From Nitrospirota bacterium (lineage in GTDB: Bacteria > Nitrospirota > 9FT-COMBO-42-15 > HDB-SIOI813): 59,494 nt of DNA. This document shows positions 19,452 to 29,244 of the stretch, in pieces; the stretch's first letter is position 1; each line of letters opens with the position of its first letter. The stretch is from positions 1 to 59,494 of the forward strand of contig JADZCV010000046.1 of NCBI GenBank assembly GCA_020851375.1, written 5' to 3'. A program made the position numbers and the translations under genes. The notes below the pieces were generated by a model. It saw only the letters and a list, made by a program, of their open reading frames with translations, was not told the DNA's origin and made no database searches.

Positions 19452-21800
19452 CGTAAGCGAAGTCTTAAGGTCAGATTAGCTGTACTTTTTGCAGCAATTA
19501 TTCTGATTGCAGCCGGTATTGCCGCCGGTATTGGATTTTTTCTTGTGTACAGGAATTTGCCGCGGGTTGAGTCTCTGAGGGAATACAGACCGAGCCTTGT
19601 CAGCCGCATATATTCAGATGACAATAAAATAGTTGGTGAATTCTATGTTGAAAAGCGTGTGCTGGTTCCATTCAACGCAATTCCCTTATACCTTAAGGAG
19701 GCGGTTGTTGCTGTTGAGGATGATGCCTTCTACTCACACAAGGGATTAGACTATAAAGGCATCCTGCGGGCTTTCTGGGTTAATATTATTTCCCTCGATA
19801 TAAAACAGGGGGGGAGCACAATTACCCAACAGCTTGCCCGCTCGCTCTTTCTTACTCCTGAGCAGACTATATTGAGAAAGTTGAAAGAGGCCATTTTGGC
19901 CAGACGGATTGAGAGCATCCTTTCCAAGGACCAGATACTTGAGATATACCTTAATCAGATATACCTTGGGCGGGGGGCCTATGGTGTTCAGTCAGCCTCG
20001 CAAATTTATTTTGGCAAAGACGTAAGATACCTTACACTTTCAGAATCTGCCCTTCTGGCGGCAATAATACGTTCACCGGCGCTTTATTCTCCTTATCTTT
20101 ATCCTGACAGGGTGAAGATGCGGCAGAAGTTCGTTATGAAAAGGATGATGGAAGAAGGTTATATTAATGAGGAAGATTACAAAAAGGCGTATATGCAGGA
20201 CATATTCCTCAGGAAGTATGAAAAACAGGAGGAAATCGCGCCGTATTTTAATGAATATATAAGGCAGTATCTCGTGTCTGTGTATGGTGTTGAGAAGGTC
20301 TACAAGGGCGGTTTGAATGTTTATACCACGATAAACTATGATCTCCAGAAAGAGGCAACTTTAGCGGTAAAGAATGGTTTGAGGGCGCTTGACAAGAGGC
20401 AGGGCTACAGAGGGCCGGTAGTTCACAAATCACCCTCAGAGATTAAAGAATGGCTTGAAGGCCGTGTGGGGACTGTGACACAGGAAGACATTCTGCCTGG
20501 AGATATAGTACAAGGCATTGTTATTAGTGTTGAGAATAGCTTTGCCACTGTCAGGGCAGGAAGGCTTACTGGCCGTATTCCTGTCGAGAATATGCTGTGG
20601 GCAAGAAAGAGACTTTCAGGCACTGGTGCCAAAAAGGTGAATTATCTGAGCGATGATTCTACAGCTAAGGATATTCTGGTCGCAGGCGATGTTGTTTATG
20701 TCAAAGTGATTAGCATTAAAGACGACAACAACGTTGTTTTTGCCCTTGATCAGGAACCTGTAGTTGAAGGGGCTCTTATTTCCATTGACCCTGCAACAGG
20801 CTATGTCAGGGCCATGGTCGGTGGTTTTGATTTTAAACGAAGTGAGTTCAACAGGGCTGTCCAGTCGCGCAGGCAGCCTGGATCTGCTTTTAAACCTTTT
20901 GTATACGGTGCAGCTATTGATAATGATTTTACTGCAGCGACTGTGCTTGATGATTCCCCTATCAGTTACAGTATCCCGGGGTGGGATAAGGACTGGACAC
21001 CTGAAAACTATGACGGTAAATTTTACGGTCCTATGACTTTAAGGGATGCACTTGCCTATTCAAGGAATGTCGTAACAATTAAACTGGCAGAGAAGGTTGG
21101 TATTGACAGGGTTATTAGTTTTGCAAACAGGATGGGAATCAGGAGCAATCTTGAGAGAAACCTGTCTCTTGCGCTTGGATCTTCCGGGGTTTCTCTGATT
21201 GAACTTACAAGCGCGTATGGGGTATTTGCGAATCAGGGTATCCGGGCAGAGCCCACGTTTATAAAGTATATTACTGATAATAATGGCAGGATTCTTGAGC
21301 GGTCTGCCCCGGTTTCAGAAGACGTCCTCTCGCCTCAGACAGCCTATATTATGACCAGTATGATGGAGGATGTAATACAGAAAGGAACAGGCAGACGCGC
21401 ACGCGGGCTGGGAGGTTCTGTTGCCGGCAAGACAGGGACAACAAATAATTTTACTGATGCATGGTTTGTAGGTTATACATCAAGCCTGGCAACAGGCACA
21501 TGGGTGGGTTTTGATGACATGAGGAGCATAGGTCATGGCGAGGCGGGTGCTCGTGCGGCATTACCGATATGGATTGAATATATGCAGACTTCCATAAACA
21601 GGCTGCCGCCATCCTATTTCCCCATTCCAGAGGACATAATGTTTGTAAAAATTGATCCATATAACGGTCTTTTAGCATCACCATACCTGACCGACTTTCA
21701 GGTTGAGATATTCCGGAAAGGGACAGAACCCAATGAAGTATCCAGGGCATCAGGTCCGCGTCCTGGAAGGTACATAATTGACGATGAACCCGTTGACTGA
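19446..21800 (+). CDS. mrcA: Penicillin-binding protein 1A (glycosyltransferase/transpeptidase)
   Basis: This bifunctional murein polymerase is anchored by one N-terminal helix (about 11-34). The GT51 domain has catalytic Glu91 in EDDAFYSHKG and QGGSTITQQL. An OB-like insert follows near 335-400, then the transpeptidase with SxxK at Ser480 (GSAFKPF), SxN at 539-541 (SRN) and KTG at 662-664. At 784 residues it is complete. The start is GTG 19446 with AGGAG 9 nt upstream, both inside a repeat, so expression depends on repeat-borne signals. The gene is followed by another palindrome. Confidence 0.94.
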   Translation: MKRKRSLKVRLAVLFAAIILIAAGIAAGIGFFLVYRNLPRVESLREYRPSLVSRIYSDDNKIVGEFYVEKRVLVPFNAIPLYLKEAVVAVEDDAFYSHKGLDYKGILRAFWVNIISLDIKQGGSTITQQLARSLFLTPEQTILRKLKEAILARRIESILSKDQILEIYLNQIYLGRGAYGVQSASQIYFGKDVRYLTLSESALLAAIIRSPALYSPYLYPDRVKMRQKFVMKRMMEEGYINEEDYKKAYMQDIFLRKYEKQEEIAPYFNEYIRQYLVSVYGVEKVYKGGLNVYTTINYDLQKEATLAVKNGLRALDKRQGYRGPVVHKSPSEIKEWLEGRVGTVTQEDILPGDIVQGIVISVENSFATVRAGRLTGRIPVENMLWARKRLSGTGAKKVNYLSDDSTAKDILVAGDVVYVKVISIKDDNNVVFALDQEPVVEGALISIDPATGYVRAMVGGFDFKRSEFNRAVQSRRQPGSAFKPFVYGAAIDNDFTAATVLDDSPISYSIPGWDKDWTPENYDGKFYGPMTLRDALAYSRNVVTIKLAEKVGIDRVISFANRMGIRSNLERNLSLALGSSGVSLIELTSAYGVFANQGIRAEPTFIKYITDNNGRILERSAPVSEDVLSPQTAYIMTSMMEDVIQKGTGRRARGLGGSVAGKTGTTNNFTDAWFVGYTSSLATGTWVGFDDMRSIGHGEAGARAALPIWIEYMQTSINRLPPSYFPIPEDIMFVKIDPYNGLLASPYLTDFQVEIFRKGTEPNEVSRASGPRPGRYIIDDEPVD

Positions 21801-21926
21801 ATACGGACGCAATATATGGCTTTATACGGCGTTGGACTCCTCCGAAAATCCTCAACGTACAATAAAAGTACGCCTGCGGTTTTCTTGGTCGTCCGCCTTG
21901 TCTAAAGCCATATCTTGCGTCCGTAT
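21801..21926. repeat. Large palindromic element after the PBP1A gene
   Basis: The 24-bp ends (21801-21824 and 21903-21926) are inverted copies with one mismatch, beginning ATACGGACGCAA. The interior is a weaker inverted repeat centred on CGTAC-aataaaa-GTACG (21856-21872). It directly follows the stop codon and may act as a transcription end. The CGTAC/GTACG heart recalls the palindrome at 58892. Confidence 0.75.
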
Positions 21927-21960
21927 TGTGTTGCCCCGCTGATTGCAGGTGTCGTGCTAA

Positions 21961-24257
<2,297 letters not shown>

Positions 24258-24290
24258 AGATGGCCTTTATGGACTGCCGGGAGATAAGAC

Positions 24291-25061
24291 TTGCGTAAAC
24301 ATGTGATAGCTGCAAACTGGAAGATGAATAAGACAATATCCGAGGCGTTGCAATTTGTGTCTGATTTCAGAAAAATGCTCAGGGATACACCTGTAAATAA
24401 TGTGGATATCATCTTATCTCCGGCTTTTACTGCTATTAATGCCATATCAGATGCAGTAAAAAGTGGTGGCAATATTGATGTTGCAGCGCAGGATCTTTAC
24501 TGGGAGGAGAAGGGGGCCTATACAGGTGAAATCTCGGCAGCGATGCTTGCCGATTGCGGGTGCAAATATGTCATAGTAGGGCATAGTGAGAGAAGACAGC
24601 TTTTTGGTGAAACGGATGAACAGATTAGCAAAAAGATAAGGCGAGCAATTTACTCAGGGCTCAGGCCCCTGTTTTGTGTCGGAGAATCACTCCAACAGAG
24701 GGAAGATGACGAGACATTCCGTATTATCAGGAATCAGGTTGAAAAGGGGGTTGATGGTTTAAGCGAAGAGGCTGTGAGTAGCCTGCTGATTGCCTATGAG
24801 CCTGTTTGGGCAATAGGGACAGGCAAAAACGCAACTTCAGAACAGGCAGCGGAGGTTCATGGATTTATAAGGTCTATATTAAGAGAGACTTACGGCAGGA
24901 GTGTATCTGAGACCGTCAGGATACTATACGGCGGGAGTGTGACGCCTGAAAATGCAGGCGGACTGATAAGGCAACCCGACATTGATGGTGCTCTTGTCGG
25001 AGGCGCAAGCCTTAAAGCCGATTCATTCTTTAAGATTATTTCGAGCGCAGCTGTTAATTAA
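24291..25061 (+). CDS. tpiA: Triose-phosphate isomerase
   Basis: TpiA interconverts dihydroxyacetone phosphate and glyceraldehyde-3-phosphate. Catalytic Lys is in AANWKMNK, His in VGHSERRQLFGE and Glu in AYEPVWAIGTG. The phosphate loop YGGSVTPENA is present. The start is TTG 24291 with GGGAG upstream. The 256-residue length is normal. Confidence 0.96.
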   Translation: MRKHVIAANWKMNKTISEALQFVSDFRKMLRDTPVNNVDIILSPAFTAINAISDAVKSGGNIDVAAQDLYWEEKGAYTGEISAAMLADCGCKYVIVGHSERRQLFGETDEQISKKIRRAIYSGLRPLFCVGESLQQREDDETFRIIRNQVEKGVDGLSEEAVSSLLIAYEPVWAIGTGKNATSEQAAEVHGFIRSILRETYGRSVSETVRILYGGSVTPENAGGLIRQPDIDGALVGGASLKADSFFKIISSAAVN

Positions 25062-25083
25062 TGTGTACTGGTAAGGGGGCAAA

Positions 25084-25491
25084 GTGACAATATTTCTTGT
25101 AATTATTCACATAATAGTATCTGTATTCCTCATTGGGGTGGTTTTGCTCCAAAGGGGAAAAGGGGCGGATATGGGTGCTGCCTTTGGAGGCGCATCAAGC
25201 CAGAGTGTTTTCGGCAGCCGCGGTCCGGGAAGTTTTTTAAGTAAACTTACGACGATCGCTGCAGTTATCTTTATATTAACATCTTTTTCCCTTGCCTTTG
25301 TAGGCAGTGACAAGGGTGGTTCATCTGTAATACCGGAACAATCACAGGCGCCTGCAATGCCTCAGTCTGTTGAACCAATGCCGCAATCAGGCGCTCCGGC
25401 ATCAGCGCCAGGCTCGCCTGCAAAGACTGCTGTAATGCCGCCTGCATCATCCGGGTCTGAGTCCTCACCGACCGCACCAGCAAGGAAGTAG
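25084..25491 (+). CDS. secG: Preprotein translocase subunit SecG
   Basis: SecG is the accessory subunit of the SecYEG channel. Two transmembrane helices flank the conserved loop LLQRGKGADMGAAFGG. At 135 residues it is longer than the usual 75-110 because of a Pro/Ala/Ser-rich tail after residue 80. The start is GTG with AAGGGGGC upstream. It follows tpiA directly, as in many bacteria. Confidence 0.92.
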   Translation: MTIFLVIIHIIVSVFLIGVVLLQRGKGADMGAAFGGASSQSVFGSRGPGSFLSKLTTIAAVIFILTSFSLAFVGSDKGGSSVIPEQSQAPAMPQSVEPMPQSGAPASAPGSPAKTAVMPPASSGSESSPTAPARK

Positions 25492-25500
25492 CAGTTTACT

Positions 25501-25528
25501 TAAAGATTTTCTATCGCATATCCGACAA
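25501..25528 (+). promoter_or_regulatory. Candidate sigma-28 (FliA) promoter for the chemoreceptor
   Basis: TAAA (25501-25504) then 16 bp and TCCGACAA (25521-25528) resemble the flagellar consensus TAAA-N15-GCCGATAA in 10 of 12 positions, with a spacer one base longer. It stands 59 bp before a chemotaxis gene. Confidence 0.45.
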
Positions 25529-25586
25529 CAATTCTGCCAATTTGCCAGTATGATCCAACTAACTTAATATACAGGAGGGCGGTAGG

Positions 25587-27206
25587 ATGTTTCTAAAGAA
25601 AATGAAAATCAAGACTCGTCTTTTGGCTGGTTTCACAATTGCATTATCACTTTTTGTAATAAGCGGGGTCATAACTGTTGTTCTTTTGCATAAGTCTGAC
25701 AACAATGTGAAAACTGTTAAAGATAAGAGCCTGCCATACGCCCTTATTGCAAAAGACATAGCCTTTGATGTCGTGCAGGTTCAGCAATTTCTTACGGATG
25801 CGTCTGCAACCCGGGATAAAGAGGTTTTCAAGGAAGCAGAGGCATTTGCAGTTAAATTCAGGCAGGATGTCGCTAAATTCAAGGATATGTACAGGGCAGA
25901 AAATGATCAGGTATCTGTTATGAAGATGGAAGACCTTGAGTCTTCATTTGTCAGATACTATGACACCGGCAAGAAAATGGCCAATGCCTATATCAATGAA
26001 GGCATTGAAGCTGGCAATATAATAATGGATGAATTTGATAAAACGAGTGAGGCAATTACGGCAAGTGTTGATGAATTTGTCAAACAGCAGTCAGATGAAG
26101 TTATTGAAATGACCAGCAATGTCGAGGATTCTATAGATTTGATCATAACGGTTCTTTTGATAATATCTGTGGTGTCAATTGCTGCAGGCGTTTTTACCGC
26201 ATGGTACATAACATCAAGTATAGTTAACCCGTTAGGTAAGGCAGTAAGCGTTTCAAATTCTATTGCCAATGGAGATCTTTCTGTAAAGATCGAATATGAC
26301 AACAATGATGAAACAGGTCAGCTGCTCCATTCAATGGAAAATATGGTGAATAGCCTCAAGAAACTTATTTCAGACATGAAGTCGACATCAGATAACATGG
26401 CCTCTGCAAGCGAACAATTGAGCGCAAGTTCAGAGCAGATGTCCAAAGGGGTAATTTCCCAGTCAGACAGGTCTACACAGATAGCCTCTGCTGCGCACGA
26501 AATGGCTCAGACTGTCGTCGAAATAGCAAGGAATGCATCAAGCATCGCAACGTCCGCCAGTGATACGGCAAAGGTAGCCAGGGAGGGAGAAAATATTGTT
26601 GACAAGTCGGTTTCAGAGGTAAAGGATATTGCTTCAACAATGAGTGAGTCGTCAAAGTTAATGGTTTCTCTCGGTGAAAGGTCCAAACAGATCGGCGACA
26701 TTATCAGGGTAATAAGTGAGATTGCAGATCAGACCAATCTGCTTGCGTTAAATGCGGCCATCGAGGCGGCGCGCGCGGGTGAGCAGGGCAAAGGCTTTGC
26801 AGTTGTTGCTGATGAAGTAAGAAAACTCGCGGAGAGAACGGCCAAGGCCACATCAGAAATTGGTTCCATGATAGGAGCAATCCAGGATGAAGTGCAAAAG
26901 AGCGTTACATCAATGGATGAGGTAAAAAAGATGGTCGGGACAGGCGTGGAATTTTCCACTCAGACAGGAGAGGCCCTGCAGAAGATCGTAGCAGCGGTAA
27001 GCGAACTCCAGATTATGGTTCAGCAGATAGCCTCGGCAACAGAGGAGATGTCTGCCACATCCGAGCAGATCAGCGGGGATATAATGGCAGTAGCAAATAT
27101 CTCCAAAGAGACATCTACAGGCTCGGAGCATATAGCAGAGGCATCTTCAGAGGTTGCCAGACTCGCCTCACGACTTCTTCAGATGGGCGGGCAATTCAAG
27201 ATATGA
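25587..27206 (+). CDS. Methyl-accepting chemotaxis protein
   Basis: The 539-residue receptor has a first transmembrane helix (about 12-37), a helical periplasmic four-helix-bundle-type sensor (about 40-185), a second helix (about 188-210), a HAMP domain and a long signalling coiled coil. The hairpin tip that binds CheA/CheW is canonical (EIADQTNLLALNAAIEAARA then GKGFAVVADEVRKLAERT). It lacks a C-terminal CheR-tethering pentapeptide. The ligand is unknown. No other che genes are nearby, so it works with a remote array. GGAGGGCGG lies upstream of the ATG. Confidence 0.93.
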   Translation: MFLKKMKIKTRLLAGFTIALSLFVISGVITVVLLHKSDNNVKTVKDKSLPYALIAKDIAFDVVQVQQFLTDASATRDKEVFKEAEAFAVKFRQDVAKFKDMYRAENDQVSVMKMEDLESSFVRYYDTGKKMANAYINEGIEAGNIIMDEFDKTSEAITASVDEFVKQQSDEVIEMTSNVEDSIDLIITVLLIISVVSIAAGVFTAWYITSSIVNPLGKAVSVSNSIANGDLSVKIEYDNNDETGQLLHSMENMVNSLKKLISDMKSTSDNMASASEQLSASSEQMSKGVISQSDRSTQIASAAHEMAQTVVEIARNASSIATSASDTAKVAREGENIVDKSVSEVKDIASTMSESSKLMVSLGERSKQIGDIIRVISEIADQTNLLALNAAIEAARAGEQGKGFAVVADEVRKLAERTAKATSEIGSMIGAIQDEVQKSVTSMDEVKKMVGTGVEFSTQTGEALQKIVAAVSELQIMVQQIASATEEMSATSEQISGDIMAVANISKETSTGSEHIAEASSEVARLASRLLQMGGQFKI

Positions 27207-27215
27207 TCTTATCGG

Positions 27216-28049
27216 TTACAGCTTCATGTGCGGGTCTATGGCATCCCGGATGCCCTCGCCAAGGAGATTGTAAGATAGGACAGTAATGAGTATTGCAAGA
27301 CCGGGAAATACGGACAACCACCATGCAATCTCTATATTGTCTTTGCCTATAGTAAGTATATTGCCCCAGCTTGCCTCAGGCGGCTGAACGCCAATGCCGA
27401 GGAAGCTTAACGCAGACTCTGTCAGGATGGCGCCTGCGACCCCGAGTACTGCAGATACAAGCACAGGGGCCATGGAGTTGGGAAGGATATGCCTGAAGAT
27501 TATCCTGAGGTCCCCCGAGCCTATAGCCCTTGCAGACTGAGCAAATTCCCTCTCCTTAACTGACAGAAATTCTGCCCGTACAAGCCTTGTTACACCCATC
27601 CATGATGTAAGACCGATTACAATCATTATGTTGCTTATCCCAGGCTCAAGAAAGGCGATGACTGCCAGTAACAGGAAGAATGTCGGAATTGAGAGCATAA
27701 TATCCACAAATCTCATTATGACGCGATCGGTCCAGCCTCCGTAATATCCTGTAATCGCCCCAAGTATTACACCAATGAATGTGGAAATACCCACTGCCAC
27801 AAATCCTACTGATAAAGAGATTCGTGATCCCCAGATGATGCGGCTCAGGATATCCCGGCCCAGGTCATCAGTACCAAACGGATGTGTAAAGCCGGGTGGT
27901 TCGAGGATATTAAGTACATTGATTGTATTTGGATCATAGGGTGTAATGGCCGGCGCCAATATTGCTATTGTAAAAAGACATGCAACGATAAAACCGCCGA
28001 GTAATGCGAGTTTGTTCTTTTTAAAACGCATCCAAAAAGATATTATCAT
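27216..28049 (-). CDS. Peptide/nickel-type ABC transporter permease, OppC/DppC-like
   Basis: The 277-residue inner-membrane permease has about six helices, an N-terminal OppC extension (FGTDDLGRDILSRIIWG) and the EAA loop EFAQSARAIGSGDLRIIFRH that docks to the ATPase. It is encoded 8 bp after its partner permease. Neither an ATPase nor a substrate-binding protein is adjacent, so the substrate cannot be deduced. Its 3' end faces the chemoreceptor gene with only 9 bp between. Confidence 0.9.
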   Translation of the reverse strand: MIISFWMRFKKNKLALLGGFIVACLFTIAILAPAITPYDPNTINVLNILEPPGFTHPFGTDDLGRDILSRIIWGSRISLSVGFVAVGISTFIGVILGAITGYYGGWTDRVIMRFVDIMLSIPTFFLLLAVIAFLEPGISNIMIVIGLTSWMGVTRLVRAEFLSVKEREFAQSARAIGSGDLRIIFRHILPNSMAPVLVSAVLGVAGAILTESALSFLGIGVQPPEASWGNILTIGKDNIEIAWWLSVFPGLAILITVLSYNLLGEGIRDAIDPHMKL

Positions 28050-28057
28050 TGGTCAAC

Positions 28058-29032
28058 TTACCTGTTTCTGATTCTTGGGTCTGCCAGGGCATAACCGGTA
28101 TCTGCAAGCATATTGCCTATTAAGGTTAATACAGCGCCAATTGTTAAAACTCCCATAATTAGCGGATAATCCCTCGTCATGACTGACATGTAAAACAATT
28201 GCCCCATGCCTGGAATGGCAAAAATGGTCTCAAATATCACACTTCCGCCGATAAGCCCTGGTACTGACAGTCCAAGGATTGTAATAACCGGCAGGAGGGC
28301 ATTTCTCATTGCATGCTTATATATTACAACCCGCTCGGAAAGTCCCTTGGCCCGCGCAGTAGTGATATAATCAGCCCTTATCACCTCAAGCATGTTGCTT
28401 CTCATGTATCGTGACATACCCGCCAGACCGCCAAATGCCTCAAGCAATACAGGGAGGATCAGGTGACTTGCCATATCCAGGAATTTTCCGCCTGTAGTCA
28501 GACTGTCATAATTCAATGATTTAATGCCGGATATGGGAAGCCAGTCCAGGTAAACTCCAAACAGAATCATAAGGAGGAGGGCAAGCCAGAAGGTTGGCAT
28601 GGCAAAGCCGACGAAGACAGTAATGGTAGAGATTTTGTCATAAAGTGAATATTGATGAGTGGCAGATGACACCCCTATGGGTATGGCTATCAGGATAATC
28701 AGTGCCATGGAAAGAACATTAATCAGGATTGTAACAGGCAGGCGCTCTTTTATCTTGTCCCATACAGGTCTCTTGTCTGTGGAGAATGATTCACCAAAAT
28801 CAAGTTTAACCAGGCGTTTTATCCAGATTCCATACTGAACAATTACAGGTTTATCGAGACCATAATATTTTTCAAGCTTTTCCCTTGCCTCAGGTGTTAT
28901 CTTTGGATTTAGCTCGGCAAGGATATCTGTAGGTTTGCCCGGGGCAAGGTGAATTATGAAAAAAGATATCAGTGTTATCCCTATAATAGTCGGAATCATC
29001 TCGAGCAGGCGTTTGGCGAAATAAATAATCAT
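28058..29032 (-). CDS. Peptide/nickel-type ABC transporter permease, OppB/DppB-like
   Basis: The 324-residue permease carries the OppB N-terminal block ([16 protein letters not shown]), six predicted helices and the EAA region [20 protein letters not shown]. It forms a heterodimer with the OppC-like protein. The upstream region, shared with the divergent acyl-CoA synthetase gene, shows no strong promoter on this strand. Confidence 0.9.
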   Translation of the reverse strand: MIIYFAKRLLEMIPTIIGITLISFFIIHLAPGKPTDILAELNPKITPEAREKLEKYYGLDKPVIVQYGIWIKRLVKLDFGESFSTDKRPVWDKIKERLPVTILINVLSMALIILIAIPIGVSSATHQYSLYDKISTITVFVGFAMPTFWLALLLMILFGVYLDWLPISGIKSLNYDSLTTGGKFLDMASHLILPVLLEAFGGLAGMSRYMRSNMLEVIRADYITTARAKGLSERVVIYKHAMRNALLPVITILGLSVPGLIGGSVIFETIFAIPGMGQLFYMSVMTRDYPLIMGVLTIGAVLTLIGNMLADTGYALADPRIRNR

Positions 29033-29244
29033 CGGGCTTCCTGCAATAATATCAATTAAGTGATGAAATTGGAAGAGGCCTGAACTGCCGGACAGTTTGC
29101 ATCCTGCATCTCACTTGAATTGGGGGATAATTTGATTTATTATCGTTATAGGTTAATCTGACGATAAAAATACAGTATCTCATCTTTGAATTCAATTTAA
29201 CAAAACATTATTGATACAGCATGGATTGAAAGGGGGGCATATTT

